Assembly: GCA_032622095.1 (NCBI GenBank)
Contig: CP136061.1
Coordinates: 233,986,944-234,050,943, forward strand
Direction of reading: 5' to 3'
DNA from: Siphonodentalium dalli
Taxonomy: Eukaryota; Mollusca; Scaphopoda; Gadilida; Siphonodentaliidae
Length of the DNA: 64,000 nt
Positions 1-12,041 of this stretch are shown here, in pieces (the stretch's first letter is position 1; the number at the start of each line of letters is the position of its first letter). The notes under the pieces are model-generated. The model was not told where the DNA came from and made no database searches. It saw nothing but the letters and a program-made list of their open reading frames with translations. Both the position numbers and the translations under genes were made by a program.

Positions 1-603
1 CCACCCATATCGACAAAATGGACCCCTTTGATGTTGGGTCCCCAAGCGACCCTTTAATGGATTCAGGTCGTCAATTATAAAACATGTACTGGTCAACTTA
101 GATTATCGGTCATGATTTCGAATAATCCCATTTGTATCGCCATCCCACGAAGATACGACATACCTGCCCCAAAGCCCCACTCAAAATTGGAATTTACTTA
201 ACGGTCCGAAACAATAATAAACAAACGGAAAATGAATAACATTGTCAGACATAATTCTTCGTCTTGTTTGTCAAACCACAGACGAGTCGTCTTCAATGAG
301 AATGTTTGTGGTCAGACTGGACATAGATTAAAGAAACAGCCGGGGACTAAACAAAATATGTAGGAGGTCAATGATCTGCAAGCTCAGTTATCACGTGACC
401 TTAAATAACCTCCAAGCAATTGGTTTTTGTTTTCGCTTGTAATCTCTAATGCAACTTGACGACTTGTGATGTATTTCCCATGCGGATTGTCTCGCTACAT
501 CAAACGTATCACTGGCAGAGCATAAATACAAACAAAACTGATGGGAGTTTGTTAATGCACCTGGGGCTAGCAGGGGCGACCTTTCATCAAGCTGGTTGTT
601 CGC
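1..603. other. Unassigned AT-rich sequence
   Basis: No repeat shared with the rest of the window, no hairpin and no convincing exon were seen. An open frame begins at 456 but runs into the family A element at 608, so it is probably spurious. Confidence 0.4.
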
Positions 604-607
604 TTAA

Positions 608-1101
608 AGGTACGGTTGGCCTTGGCGGTGGGTATCCTGTGAAGATATTTCCACCCGTCAAAAACCGCCACAAACAGAAAGAACATCAAAATGTAGACAG
701 ACTTTATCCGTATACAAATAAGAAATATCGCATAAACAGTATGTTATTGTCATATTTTTTACGATTGTTATGTAAACAAAAGCATAGAAAGTTACTTTTC
801 TGGTGTTTGTTTATATTATGATGGTAAACATAAAGAGCGTTCCTTGTTGGTGAATTCCTGATATGGCACTAATAAAGAGCGCTTATGCCATTTTTGTGTG
901 ATTAGCCAGTAGCATTGTGCTGTCTTCTGTAACACAATCAGGCTCTTGCTTAGGTAAAATATAGTAGGTCTTTATGATAACATGCTGTTTACGCGATAGT
1001 CATGGTATATATGAACGAAACTGTATGGATTTTAATGTTTTCCTGTTTACGGTGATTGGAACAAATATGAATATTTTCGACAACTAAGGCCTCACGTGCC
1101 T
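608..1101 (+). mobile_element. Family A TTAA-flanked MITE, copy 1
   Basis: This 494-bp non-coding element is flanked by TTAA on both sides (604-607 and 1102-1105). It starts AGGTACGGTTGGCCTTGG and ends CCTCACGTGCCT, so the outermost ~7 bp form a short inverted repeat (AGGYACG). Four other near-identical full-length copies occur at 4480, 49426, 56415 and 62937, all with the same ends and flanking TTAA. The TTAA target and short terminal inverted repeats fit a piggyBac-type non-autonomous element. That superfamily assignment is inference, because no transposase is present. Internally it carries two ATAAAGAGCG motifs near 830 and 873. Confidence 0.85.
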
Positions 1102-1315
1102 TTAAACTGCAAGTACAGAAGCTGTATATGAACACGAACATCAGAATTTCCATCTCTGCCCTGTGTTCCCCCTTATATTTGAATATCTATACAGTGTGGT
1201 GTTGTATTAAATTGTATGATGCTGAGGGCACTGAATGAATGGTCTGAGACCAAAAGTACTATATAGGACGTATCACTGCCCGTATGATCAACCATGGAAT
1301 ATCCTTACATTTCAG

Positions 1316-1391
1316 CTATAGGCACTTGTCTACCACGGACTTGCCAAAAGGGGAATATGGCAAAATAGTGACCAACTGCTGGACAGAATAC
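1316..1391 (+). CDS. Possible internal exon, unknown protein
   Basis: A pyrimidine-rich acceptor (ACATTTCAG, ending 1315) precedes an open segment that reads YRHLSTTDLPKGEYGKIVTN followed by CWTEY, up to a possible donor GTAACC at 1392. The composition looks protein-like, but the donor is weak and the frame stays open on both sides, running into family B at 1433. I recognise no family. It could be a chance open frame or a relic of an older transposon. Confidence 0.2.
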
Positions 1392-1432
1392 GTAACCAGA
1401 CGAATGTATATCCACAATAAGATCCATCTTAA

Positions 1433-1804
1433 CCCTTTACCCAACAGAAGGGCCCTGTGCCAATGCATTCTCTTATATATGCGAGTCGACCATAGGTCGC
1501 CTCGCATATATAAGAGAATGCATTGGCTTAACACATTAAAAATTATAAAATTGTTAAAGAATGTAAGAAAAAATGGTAAAAAGTGTTAAAAAAAGATTAT
1601 TTTTAGGCCAATGCATTCTCTTATATATGCGAGGCGACCTATGGTCGACTCGCATATATAAGAGAATGCATTGGCACAGGGCTAACTGTAACTATCACAA
1701 TGTGGTCAAGGAGCCGGTTCCAATGATATCCATATTTGTATGGTTCTATTGAGACAGACCGAAGATATTTTAGGCTGGTTTTGGCCGGTTTGTTGGGTAA
1801 AGGG
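1433..1804 (-). mobile_element. Family B piggyBac-like MITE with two inverted hairpins, copy 1
   Basis: This 372-bp element is flanked by TTAA (1429-1432 and 1805-1808), with ends CCCTTTACCCAACA and TTGGGTAAAGGG. TTAA plus CCC...GGG ends is the signature of piggyBac-superfamily insertions. It holds two 69-bp palindromes, 1459-1527 and 1607-1675. Each has ~33-nt arms and a 3-nt loop. The second loop region is the reverse complement of the first (GAGTCGACC versus GGTCGACTC), so the pair is itself an inverted repeat around an A-rich spacer. No coding capacity is visible. Confidence 0.85.
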
Positions 1805-1808
1805 TTAA

Positions 1809-2121
1809 CACAATTATATATTGCTACTATATATATATGACACAATCACAAATAAACTTCATATATACATTTTCGTCCACTACATTGTTATATATCATGT
1901 ATCTATATATTTTACCATATTTGGTGTAAATGTGTAATAAATTGATTACTGCATGTAACTATATATAGTGTCAACGTTCGTCTCAAAACAAAGCATGGCC
2001 AAGGCGTCACCCCAAGGGGCTAAGGATGCCTGTCATGTTAACAATCGAAAACATGTGTTATGTATTTCCAAATTCAAAAGTGTCCAACAAATAATCAGCT
2101 ATCATACATTTATTGCATTGT
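1809..2121. other. Unassigned AT-rich sequence
   Basis: A TATATATA-rich stretch just behind family B. Nothing recognisable was seen. Confidence 0.35.
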
Positions 2122-2216
2122 TTCGAGGTTGACATGAGGATTGATCAACCCGAGGAAGTTAAAATGATGTGAATATTAACTTCCAAGACTTGATAAATCC
2201 TCGTGTCAACCTCGAA
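2122..2216. repeat. Imperfect hairpin, ~40-nt arms
   Basis: The left arm begins TTCGAGGTTGACATGAGGAT and the right arm ends with its near reverse complement (ATCCTCGTGTCAACCTCGAA). The arms continue inward through AGGAAGTTAA/TTAACTT to a short loop. It occurs once in the window, so it is either a single-copy foldback relic or a hairpin RNA locus. Confidence 0.6.
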
Positions 2217-2734
2217 CCAATGCTATTATATGATCCACCAATGTTAACAAGCCCATTAAGCCTACAATACCTTACTTACCCGTGTATATATGTACATGTA
2301 TCCATCAAATGCACAACAATGTGATTCAAGAAGTCCAAATTTAATAAACAGGATTACAATTCCTATTAACAACTCATGACGTCGCGTAGATATCATGATT
2401 TATCAAATCCTTTTTCGTATAATTTATTATGGGACTATATATTAGAAGAAAGTTGATGATAATATAATAATAAGAATTGAATTAACGTTTGCCAGCCGTG
2501 GGAACGTAGCCTAATTACAGTCGACTAAATGCTTATATTATATGCATGTTTGGTTTTGCGTTGCATTTAAGTGTGGTCCTATACTTTATGCTGATAAGTT
2601 AGGCACAAAGTTTGTCGAGTAATAGTACTGTTTGTAATATTACTTCGAATTAGTCAAACACACCGAACTAACTTTATCTTTCTGATATTAATGTTATCTC
2701 ATTGTGATATATTTGTTTCCGATGATTGTTTCAG

Positions 2735-2821
2735 AAAGTTCAAAAATGTGTTTTTGAGATCTGGAATCCCCGACATTTGTCTTTAATTTTATTTGATTTG
2801 ATTGAAGAGATATTTCACACT
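2735..2821 (+). CDS. Possible internal exon, unknown protein
   Basis: The segment is bounded by a good acceptor (GATTGTTTCAG, ending 2734) and a plausible donor (GTATAT at 2822). It is 87 bp, exactly 29 codons in phase 0, and reads KVQKCVFEIWNPRHLSLILF followed by DLIEEIFHT. The mix of hydrophobic and charged residues looks like real protein, but there is no neighbouring exon that I can join to it and no family that I recognise. Confidence 0.25.
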
Positions 2822-3341
2822 GTATATACCTAGAGATATTAGAAAGTTTATACATTATATCTGGTTGCATGCATGAGACATGGCTGATACTAATTGCAAT
2901 TCATGCCTCGGGACCAGCGTTTGTATATATAAACCGGGGAAGCTCATGAGTTCTGTGCAGTTATGCTGCACATCTGGTAAATCTAACACACGTGCAATAC
3001 TTCACCCATCAAATTGTGAATGCTGTTTGTCATCCGACCTTGTTTTTGTTTATTTCGATTTAAATTGAATTTCCATTCTTCAACACGTGCGCAAATAACC
3101 ATGTCTTTGCTTTGCATCCCGGTGCAGTTCCACTAACATATTATTCCCTCAAACAACGCAGTGGATTTGAGCGACAAGCAAACATTCCATTCATATATAT
3201 CTTTGTTTCCTCCAGTATTGAAGAGCACACTGTTGGCAAAAAAATTATGCAATATTGTACGAATGATTTGGTTTTGGTTTGTTCATGTTTATTCGTTGTT
3301 TTAGTAGCTTTATAGCAGCATATCACGACGTTACTTTTATT

Positions 3342-3359
3342 GGGGGGGGGGGGGGGGGG
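3342..3359 (+). repeat. Poly(G) run, 18 bases
   Basis: An uninterrupted run of G. Similar long G or C runs occur at 16966, 20184, 24494 and 61572, two of them (20184, 24494) at ends of family F elements. Confidence 0.9.
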
Positions 3360-3502
3360 TTGGAGCAGAAGGTAAAAGCACTCCATTTTACATGAAAATT
3401 ACAGACTCCTCTAAGCAAATGGCTAAACAAGAAATAAAATCTATGTCAAGAAGTTTCTATTGAAATTTATAATAAAGAAACTTTCCAGAGAAGTCTAAGC
3501 AG

Positions 3503-3582
3503 TATAAGGCCCCAGAGGGTGAATTTAGCGATGCTGGCCTGCTATTCGGGATAGCGTCATTGGGGACCTCATTCTGCAAACT
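3503..3582. repeat. Family E hairpin fragment
   Basis: It contains CCCAGAGGGTGAATTTAG, a GGGATAGCGTCA core and GGGGACCTCATTCTGC, which match one internal hairpin of the family E elements at 23733 and 52152. Part of the right arm is deleted, leaving a degraded copy. Confidence 0.6.
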
Positions 3583-4233
3583 TTCCCAGATACACGAATT
3601 GGGTTGCTTTCACAGCGTTAAACTGAACCAGATTCGCTGTCAACACTTCGAATCGATTTTTTTCTGTAAAAAGTAGTTTCTAATTGAACGGTGATATCCC
3701 TCACGCAGTCATAATTTTGACATGCAGTTAACATATCCCTGGGCTGCCTTGGTGATTTAATTTTGAGCCATTTTCACGTAGAAAGTCGAATTCGAACTGA
3801 GGAGAAAATGATTCAAACCAACCACATGAGCTATGAAACAGCGTGTCGTCCTGTTCTTAAAAGGACTCCACGTGCGTTGAACATTTAAAAATATCCAGTT
3901 GTTTGATAACATCTCGATGCACGCTTCCAGACCGATCTTTCAAGATATACAGTTGTCTGATGAACTGATTAAGCTAATTTTGGCTGCTGTGCCACGTGAA
4001 ACCACTGATTAGGAAGGAACGAAAAACAATGGCACACCTTGCCCACACGTGCGTTGCTAAGATGACCAGAGATAGCCCCTATGTTAATGTTTATTCAGAC
4101 ATGGGAGGAATCTCCCCCTCTCGCCAGGACTGCAATCATTCGACCACAGCGGCATTTGGCAAATACTCGACGTATTTGTCTTAATTTTAAAACAAATATT
4201 TTGCTAGGATTAACGCCGCGGCCATATGCTACT

Positions 4234-4386
4234 ATGGCGTCTGGGTTAGCACCGATTCCTCGTTGGTCGCCGTCCTATAATTATTTGGATAGAGAGGTAT
4301 CGGCGACGGATGTCCCGAAATTGGTCTTATCAACAGAGAACGAACTAAGATTGGACAAGAGAGCAACCGAGATGATGCTATACTGA
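4234..4386 (+). CDS. Small open frame with protein-like composition
   Basis: The ATG at 4234 opens a 50-codon frame beginning MASGLAPIPRWSPSYNYLDR and ending RLDKRATEMMLY, then TGA. It has balanced charge and little low-complexity sequence, unlike most open frames here. The same frame is open upstream to 4081, so the start is uncertain. No domain is recognised. It may be a relic of a transposon gene or a chance frame. Confidence 0.2.
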   Translation: MASGLAPIPRWSPSYNYLDREVSATDVPKLVLSTENELRLDKRATEMMLY

Positions 4387-4479
4387 TCGGTGTGTTACCA
4401 GACAAGCTTGTACCAAGTGACACGATACATTCACAGACTTTACTATATAATATAGTTGTATAAAATGCCGAGTATTTAA

Positions 4480-4973
4480 AGGCACGTGCGGCCTTAATTG
4501 TCGAAAATATTCATATTTGTTCCAAACGCCGTAAACAGAAAAACATTAAAACGCATACAGTTCCGTTCATATATACCATGACCATCGCGTAAACAGCATG
4601 TTATCATAAAGACCTACTATATTTTACCTAAGCAAGAGCCTGATTGTGTTACAGAAGACAGCACAATGCTACTGGCTAATCACACACAAATGGCATAAAC
4701 GCTCTTTATTAGTTCCATAGCAGGTATTCACCAACAATGAACGCTCTTTATGTTTACCATCATAATATAAACAAACACCAGAAAAGTAACTTTTTATGCT
4801 TTTGTTTACATAACAATGGTCAAACATATGACCATAACATACTGTTTATGCGATATTTATTATTTGTATACGGACAAAGTCTATCTATATTTTGATGTTC
4901 TTTCTGTTTGTGGCGGTTTTTGACGGGTGGAGATTTTTTCACAGGATACCCACCGCCAAGGCCAACCGTGTCT
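4480..4973 (-). mobile_element. Family A TTAA-flanked MITE, copy 2
   Basis: This is a full-length 494-bp copy in reverse orientation, starting AGGCACGTGCGGCC and ending ACCGTGTCT, flanked by TTAA at 4476-4479 and 4974-4977. It differs from copy 1 by scattered substitutions only. Confidence 0.85.
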
Positions 4974-4977
4974 TTAA

Positions 4978-7003
4978 TATTGTGTTCGGTCCAAATATTC
5001 GAACATTCGCTCAAATAGATAACAAATCCGAATATTCTAACACGTTGTTTGAGTTTGACGTATAAAATTATTCGGCTCATTCAATGGAGTCACAACATGG
5101 CAACATTTATACACGAGACGTGTTCAGCACCATATATCCTCCATGCATATACTAAGATCGAAGGTACATCTAAAAGAAGTTCCACTATAGCCAATACGCA
5201 CATAGGAAGGTTAACTGAAAGTACAGAACATGTACATTCGTATGAGGCTGATAATATATCGCCCAACATATATAGACCGAATTCCTGAGCATATTTTAGA
5301 ACACAGGGAAGTTATTGGCAGACTTTATTTATTGGGCGATGTTAATACTGACACAACCCCCCTTGCGTGGAACTTCGAAACACGTTATGGGCCTCCATGC
5401 ACATTGAGATTTTCCTATTCGTATTCATATATATATATTCGAATACTTAATTGACCAACAACTGTCGAATATTCGAACAGAGAATTTGAGCGACTTCCGT
5501 ACAACTATAGTATATATATGTTATAAATTGACTAACCTGGATATTGATTTTGAAATTCAGCATTATGTGATTAATTTGTTGCTTCGTATTGTCGTTCCAG
5601 TCGCTGTACCATATTACGACAATGTCGGCTTTATTGGTTGAAGTAAGATCACACGCACAGAGGGTTATACTATGAAACCAAACCACTGCGTGCATATATA
5701 TTATAGGAACACTATTAAATACAAGCAACTGACAAATTGTCACAGGAACCGTGCAAGCAGATAGGTGCATCGTTCTCGCTTTGCCTACATACATACATAC
5801 ATACATACATACATACATGTACCATTTATCGGCGAAATGAGAAATTGCATATATTATAACGAAGTCAAATCTGCAGTTGGCTCATATACTTTGAAAGCAC
5901 ATAATAATCTTTTCGGAAAATTCAAAACTAATATATCGTTCTCCATATATATGTGTGTATCCTTTTCAACCCTTACACATTGACACTGACACATGCACAT
6001 ATGAGCTCACGCCGCGGTGTTGGTGTTAAACTTCGGTCGTAAAACATATTTCAACAAAACATATAGCATATTTGTTTGAGTGTGAATCATCGACAATCAA
6101 TCCCATTGACTGATGAGATCATTGGGTGGCGCGGAATCGATGGCATTTGTAAAATCCGCGCATTCTTGTGGGCGTGAAGCTCCCCGCAGCGTGATAACGT
6201 CGTAAGCTTAGATCAGTATGTCTGTGTCTCTGAAACCACAAAGGGTGTAGACCAAACACAAAGCAATGGAATCGAGGGTTTTAAAAATAGCATGAAACCC
6301 GACCTTTAATTATTAAGTAGCGTTTATAATGAGTAGTTTTGGAAATTTTTCTATAAGCGGATGACAATCAATTCACACAGACTTGTTATTTCTTATCCCG
6401 TTAGCTCGCTATTCAATATTATGGCGATAAAATAATCATAACAACTCCATTGTCATCCTATTCTTCTGTCTATCAGATTCATATACAACATGGACACCCG
6501 ATGATGACACTCTATCAACTCGCCGACAATCAAAGGTCGACACAAAGAAAACTATATGACACCAAATTATAACAATATGTCTAGAGTTGCAGTGTCAGCA
6601 ATATTGATTTTAACCCTCCTCTTATCAATTGAAGAGCGTCTACTTTTTTCAACCGTAGCATGCAAGATTCGTTTACAAGTACCAGAATACATATCAAACG
6701 GAAGGTTGCCATAAATATCTTGACTGGTGTCTCACCCCCAGACTTTTGCCAAAGTTTTCAGCAGTTGGGAGTTACATTCATGACCATCTTTGGTTGGAAA
6801 TCTCAAACCAAGGTTGAAATTGTTTTGATAGTATGATTTTCGGTAATTGTTTTCGATTTAAAATGGCAATAAGCTGCAACCTTGGGAGGTTGTTATTAGT
6901 AGTATGGAAATTTAGTTCAAGGGGCTGCATTGCAGTTGGGATTCCAAGCTGGATACCCTACTCCCACCCAACGGAAACCAGCTAGCGACGTCCTTGACTG
7001 AGG
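4978..7003. other. Unassigned sequence
   Basis: Apart from the ACAT microsatellite at 5786, no repeat shared with the rest of the window and no persuasive exon was found. Open frames reach at most 123 codons (5447-5818, minus strand), the latter arising largely through the microsatellite. Confidence 0.35.
5786..5819 (+). repeat. (CATA)n microsatellite
   Basis: About eight consecutive CATA units. Confidence 0.9.
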
Positions 7004-7005
7004 TA

Positions 7006-7218
7006 CAGCAATTCCCTAAATAATCGACTCCTTAACCACAGCAGAATTATGGGTAACTTTTCAGGATTTAGTCGGAAATATGGCTTATTGCCATTCATCG
7101 GAAAGCTCTTACTGAGAGCTTTCCGATGAATGGCAACAAGCCATATTTCCGACTAAATCCTGAAAAGTTACCCATAATTATGCTGTGGTTAAGGAGTCGA
7201 TTACTTAGGGCATTACTG
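7006..7218. mobile_element. Family C mariner-type foldback MITE, copy 1
   Basis: This 213-bp element is almost entirely one hairpin. Its ends are CAGCAATTCCCTAA and its near reverse complement TTAGGGCATTACTG, flanked by TA on both sides (7004-7005, 7219-7220). The arms pair along their full length to a centre near 7112 (GAAAGCTC/GAGCTTTC). CAGT-type ends with a TA target duplication fit the Tc1/mariner superfamily. There is no coding sequence. Other copies are at 37738 and 43734. Confidence 0.85.
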
Positions 7219-7220
7219 TA

Positions 7221-7960
7221 GTTCCACAAGGCCGAGAATGTCGGTGTCCTCATACGGGATTTTTATCCTTATACTATTGTATATCAAACCACCTGTGGCT
7301 TCGGTTGTTGACAGTCGTATCCTCTTACAAAGAGTCCACCACAATGTGGAGATTACAGAGCCCAATTCTTTTAATGGCCGTTCTCTTTGATAAAGAGTAT
7401 CTATACGGTGCGAAGAACAAACAAGACGTTTAAAGGGTAACAACACCACACAGGTCCAATTTATTACCAAATGATGAGTCAGAAGATGACAAGCAAACTG
7501 GCCTTTATCTTCAAACTTCACACAAAATCTTCAATCGGTGCGTTGTTATGTTGCCACATCGAGTGGTACTTATAAATTATTGGATTTCGGTATCTACGGC
7601 AAGGTCTTATAGTGTTACTTTATGCATATTTGTTTGGCCCCAGGCAGTCAATTCGCTACACATTCTGGGGAGTTGTCACACAAACGCCAAGTTTTATTGT
7701 TCCATGAGACGACCGTCCTTATTCATTTGAAGCCGTTTGTTATCCATAAATTGGCGAGCATTGTTTCGAAAAGATGTGTCTCTTTTATCAGTCGTTATAC
7801 GAAGAAGGATATTATATACTCAGATATCTAATAAGATAATTGACAATAGGGATTTGTTAGATCTGTGAAGACAGCTAAAGTGACCTCTCTTGCATCGGTG
7901 AAGGTTTTGGCAGTTAAACCTTTCATGACTGGAGACGCGCTGGTGCAGCATTAAATATCA
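7221..7960. other. Unassigned sequence
   Basis: It holds a 102-codon minus-strand open frame (7213-7521) that starts near the end of family C. I see no domain, splice context or repeat match to support it as a gene. Confidence 0.3.
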
Positions 7961-8130
7961 TGTGCCAGCGCATTCTCTTATATATCCCACATGGAGTCTC
8001 GCACATGCATACAATATATTCCACTGACTTACACAGTCAAGGTAAATATTGTTATGCCAATGCATTCTCTTATATATGCGAGGCTCTCCGTGGGAGACTC
8101 GCATATATAAGAGAATGCATTCGCACAGGA
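7961..8130. repeat. Diverged relic of the family B hairpin pair
   Basis: A 69-bp palindrome at 8056-8124 has the same outer arms as family B (CCAATGCATTCTCTTATATA) but a different centre (CTCTCCGTGGGAGA). About 50 bp upstream, at 7962-8015, is a decayed half of a second such palindrome (GCGCATTCTCTTATATA). The hairpin-spacer-hairpin layout of family B is kept, but the CCC/GGG ends and TTAA are not visible. It is therefore either an old, end-deleted copy or a separate family using the same hairpin. Confidence 0.65.
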
Positions 8131-9936
8131 TTTTCGCAAAATTTCGGGAAGCTCCAGTTATGGAAGGGATAGAAATATCGGCGAGTTGGAAATAGATGCC
8201 GCTATTCTAAATGAAACTTTTTCCATCCAACTGCATGTGACCGATTGATTTATATTGTACACATAGTATACGAAAACCTTTGTTAATAAATATCGACCAA
8301 TATCGATAATGTTTAGCTATGCAATCGAAGCAGTAAGAACATTTGCAGAATAGTGGATTTACTTAATTTGTGCGGTTAATGTGAAGTGTGTTCCATGAAT
8401 AATGTTGCTAATACGTCGCTGAGGTGACCAATATTTTAAAGACCCACTTAATTTTCGAATCACCAGATAACAGTTTATACAACATATTTAATCTTATATA
8501 TACCATTTGAAAGAGGAAACTCCAAAACATTGTGTTATCAACTTACCCGGTCAAATAATCTGTTAATGTTGTTTTTGTCAAGGTACCGACGTGTGCTGTG
8601 CTTAATTTCGATCTGGTCTGTACTGCCAGTGTATTAATCTCAACGGAAGGGGAATAACTCTACCTCTTAGTTGTGCATTCTGGGGTAATTAACGGGGGAG
8701 TCTTGGATGACACTGATAATCTTTATCACTTGTTGGACACTCCTATGCCACAGCTGTTATATATTCTTTGGAATATATACACTTTTGGTTCCTCTTCCAA
8801 ATGGTACATATATACTACGGAATATGTTGTGTATAATATGAGAAAAGATACAGCTCTGAGATGGAGAAACATAAGACAGAAATGGAAATTAATGTATAAA
8901 TTAACAATTAACATGGGGAAAAGTGAACATTTTGAAGATTGTTTCAGAGTTTCGACCCCAGTAAGTACACTATGATATACAATGTCACTAGTAGTTGACG
9001 CATGTGAACTCCAAATCTGGGGAACAGCACATTTAAAGTAGATTTGGTCATGGACAGACTTGGCTGGGAAAAGCCAGAAACCTGGAAGGGCTATCACCGA
9101 AACTGTGCTGGTTTACTCACGTGGAAAGCATCTATTAAGAGTCCTACCATGTGGTCATTAGATTAGGAATAAACACATTAAGGTTCAATTTGTTTTCGTT
9201 TGAGATACGATCGGACCTTTGATCTAGTTTAAATATGACCACACGATTGCGCATTATCCAGCTGAGACTCTTCTAAAGTCAATTATAACCATCGTTATGC
9301 GGCGCATTTAGATAAGAATGGTAGCCTTTATGTCCAGTTTACGCAACATCCGATTCATTAGCATCTTAATTTAGCATCACGGCGTTAATGAAATCCTCTG
9401 TCGGACCAAGCCCATATGCTGGAGTGTGACCATAAGTTATTTAAACTGCTAATCAAAACGATTAAAATGACATGCATTTTCAACTCTAAAACTGCCCCTG
9501 TTAGATATTTTGGTTGCGTGCCATGCACGGATCAATATATGCCGATAATTACACCGTTTACACGTTATACTCATTTCGGAAAAGGACCCCGCTGGATGGT
9601 AGAAATTTATTGTCATTTTAAAATTGAAGCATGAACGTTAAACAAACACTCTTCGTTTCCACCGTTTTGGAAAATAACACAAAACGTTGTTATGTATTCG
9701 TTATTATTTATTATACGCTGCAGGGATAACGAGACTGAAGTGTTTCGTGCATGTATAGATATTTTGATCCTAGGAATTTGTATGCATGTGACGGGGTGTA
9801 TGTATGTATGCGTATTTGTATAGTATGTTTATGTGTGTATATGCATGTGTGTGTATATGTATGCATAACATATATTATATAACTCATTTTCATTACAGAT
9901 AATAATCATGTACGTAATATTATAGCGCCCGCTCTC
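8131..9936. other. Unassigned sequence with one possible first exon
   Basis: The frame 8673-8958 on the plus strand ends exactly at a strong donor-like GTAAGT (8959). It would encode about 95 residues containing LRWRNIRQKWK, but the overlapping 123-codon frame on the minus strand shows how easily frames stay open here, so I do not list it as a gene. A TATG/TGTA-rich low-complexity tract lies at 9778-9866. Confidence 0.25.
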
Positions 9937-9953
9937 CCGCGGCGAAGCCGCGG
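9937..9953. repeat. GC-rich hairpin
   Basis: CCGCGGC-GAA-GCCGCGG is a perfect 7-bp stem with a stable GAA loop, followed by GAAGCGAAGCG. It is unusual in this AT-rich window. Confidence 0.6.
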
Positions 9954-10724
9954 AAGCGAAGCGACCTAGGGTATACGTATGCGAATATGAGATATACTAA
10001 TCGACTTTTTCAGCCCACTCTAAAAATATATTAAATTACCTAAAGTAGAATAATTTATTCATAATTCAAAGGTCAGCGGTGTCCAAACATGATTCTTGGC
10101 GACGGCCGCCATTTTGTATTGATTAATGCCACCTCGAAATGTGTAATTGGGCAAAATGCTCCAGGGCAAAAATAAAAAACTTTGATCTAGCAACTGTTAG
10201 GTATACTTCATTATATGTAGGAACATCATGCTCCTAAAGCCAAATATATTTTCAAAAAGTTAATGTAAATTGAACAAAAGCTCTGGTTAACAAAAAAGTT
10301 AAATTGCATGAAAAAGTTTTGTTTACATATTTCATAAAATTATAAAAAATATTTACCCCGAAAGAGGAATCTAGCGACCTTGCTGGCCGTTTACATGTTA
10401 TCTTCAGTTTTCTAACGGTATTTCCGCCTAAAAGATTGATGAAATATTCTCAAAGTTCAAGGCCGACAAACGGAAACTTTAAGTTCCGATTGAAAGATCG
10501 CAGTCATTTTAAGATTGCTTCTTGGAAAACCAGTAAAGGCGTCATGACATCAAGACGTACATCATGACGTCACTACCTACACCGGCGCGCAAAATTCCAG
10601 ACAGGACTGCGTCGATGGCCAGACAGCTGAGACTCGTATTACATGGCAGGCTAAATATCCACATTTACGTTATATGTGATTATTTACATACATTGTATAT
10701 ATTATTTTCTTGTGTCCCATTATA
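9954..10724. other. Unassigned sequence
   Basis: It includes a GGCCGCCATTTTG motif near 10105, similar to the YY1-like motifs in the 57-61 kb repeats. No gene is recognised. Confidence 0.3.
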
Positions 10725-11496
10725 AGGGTGGATACACACATGCATGTAATTTCTGTATGTTAAATACATGTATTTTACATGGCCACACCAATAATTGACA
10801 ACATTAATCACCTGCGCGCGAGCGGTTCAACAGGCCAGACAAGTGAGTAGTGCTAAGCGAAGTCAAATTGTCTGCTATCAGTACAGTTAAGGCCAGTCCA
10901 AAACATGTCTTCTCTTACGGATGCGGACATTTAGTCAAGTCTGTGTGATATCTGGCATTTTATTAATGCACGAACACCAGAAGCCATACGTCTGGCATAT
11001 ACGGGCTTGATGTAGAACATTTTCAACCATGATCCTTGTTTGAGTGGGGTCTCGAAAGCTTCAAATCGCTAAGGGACTTAGTTGAATGTATCGGACGGAA
11101 TAATCTGGGCAAGAAGGTACAATATGATATGTTTTACTTAAATAGCTCAGAGTTAGCCACCCCGTCTGGTAGCTTTCGGGGTCATATATAGCCCCTGCAT
11201 GCGTCGGGGAAATCCTGATCCACCACTGATATAAATAAGAGAGGACTGGTAATTATTTAAATAGAAAGTCTACCATATGGATTATCCCACGAACAATTAT
11301 TTTAAGTGGCCTGGCGACTCGGTCCAAGATAACTGATTATCTACATTCCGACTTAATTGGAACTAGAACTCAGTGCGTTCAACACGTAGGCAATGATTGG
11401 GTTGTCAGTGGACACATATTACATCGTCTGTATGATCCATGTAAAACGCCAAATACACGATAATTACAGAGATTACATGCATGTGTGTATCCACCA
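10725..11496. mobile_element. Element with ~30-bp (imperfectly to ~60-bp) inverted ends
   Basis: The left end GGTGGATACACACATGCATG pairs with the right end, whose reverse complement is identical over that span. Similarity continues through TAATTTCTGTA and the ATACATGTATTTTACATGG region. The ~770-bp unit has no open frame of note. It resembles a non-autonomous DNA transposon. The target duplication is unclear: ATTA occurs outside both ends but not cleanly. Confidence 0.65.
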
Positions 11497-12041
11497 TTAG
11501 GGTTTATCATCAAATCCTTATATAAAGATAACAATTAATCCGATAATCCCATGAACAGTAACAAGCGGGTGCAAATTACGTTTACGTACATGATCATATT
11601 AGAACATCGCCACATATTAATTAATAGTTTAACGTATAATTGCTGTACCAATATATGGTTATTTATAAACATCTTGGCTTCAAAAACAATGACAAAACAG
11701 CAATCGTCTATATATAGATCATGATGTATACACCTAATGTAATTTCTTTTTTGGTTCGCCTAGAATCTTTAGATATAGGTCTGTCGAAATTTTATTTTGC
11801 TATTCCGGACATGATAATGCAATATTGGATCGTAACTAATTATTATTTCCATTCTATTTTATTTATGTATAGTTGTAATTACAGTAAGTTCCAATATTCG
11901 GAACAAACCCTGGAAAGTTCTAATTTGTATATATACGTTTATTCATGTATACGACAATCATCTAGTTCTTAACAGCAACGATGAAAAGGAAAAAGGCCCA
12001 TTTCTGACTCACAAATAAGATGAGATTGACGCATATTATTA
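11497..12041. other. Unassigned AT-rich sequence
   Basis: Nothing recognisable. The 83-codon frame at 11721 has no supporting feature. Confidence 0.3.

Larger units (their letters stand above)
2822..4233. other. Unassigned sequence with small repeat fragments
   Basis: It contains the G18 run at 3342 and a family E fragment at 3503, listed separately. The remainder shows no recognisable gene. Confidence 0.35.

Noticed and set aside
1459-1675. CRISPR-like spaced repeats in family B
   Set aside because: Only two palindromic units per element, within a TTAA-flanked transposon in a eukaryotic background.
8726-9097. 123-codon minus-strand open frame
   Set aside because: AT-driven hydrophobic composition with no domain, splice or promoter context. 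The opposite strand is open over much of the same stretch.
10565-10572. Perfect TGACGTCA sites (also at 47033)
   Set aside because: An 8-bp motif is expected occasionally by chance in 64 kb, and no promoter or gene start is nearby.
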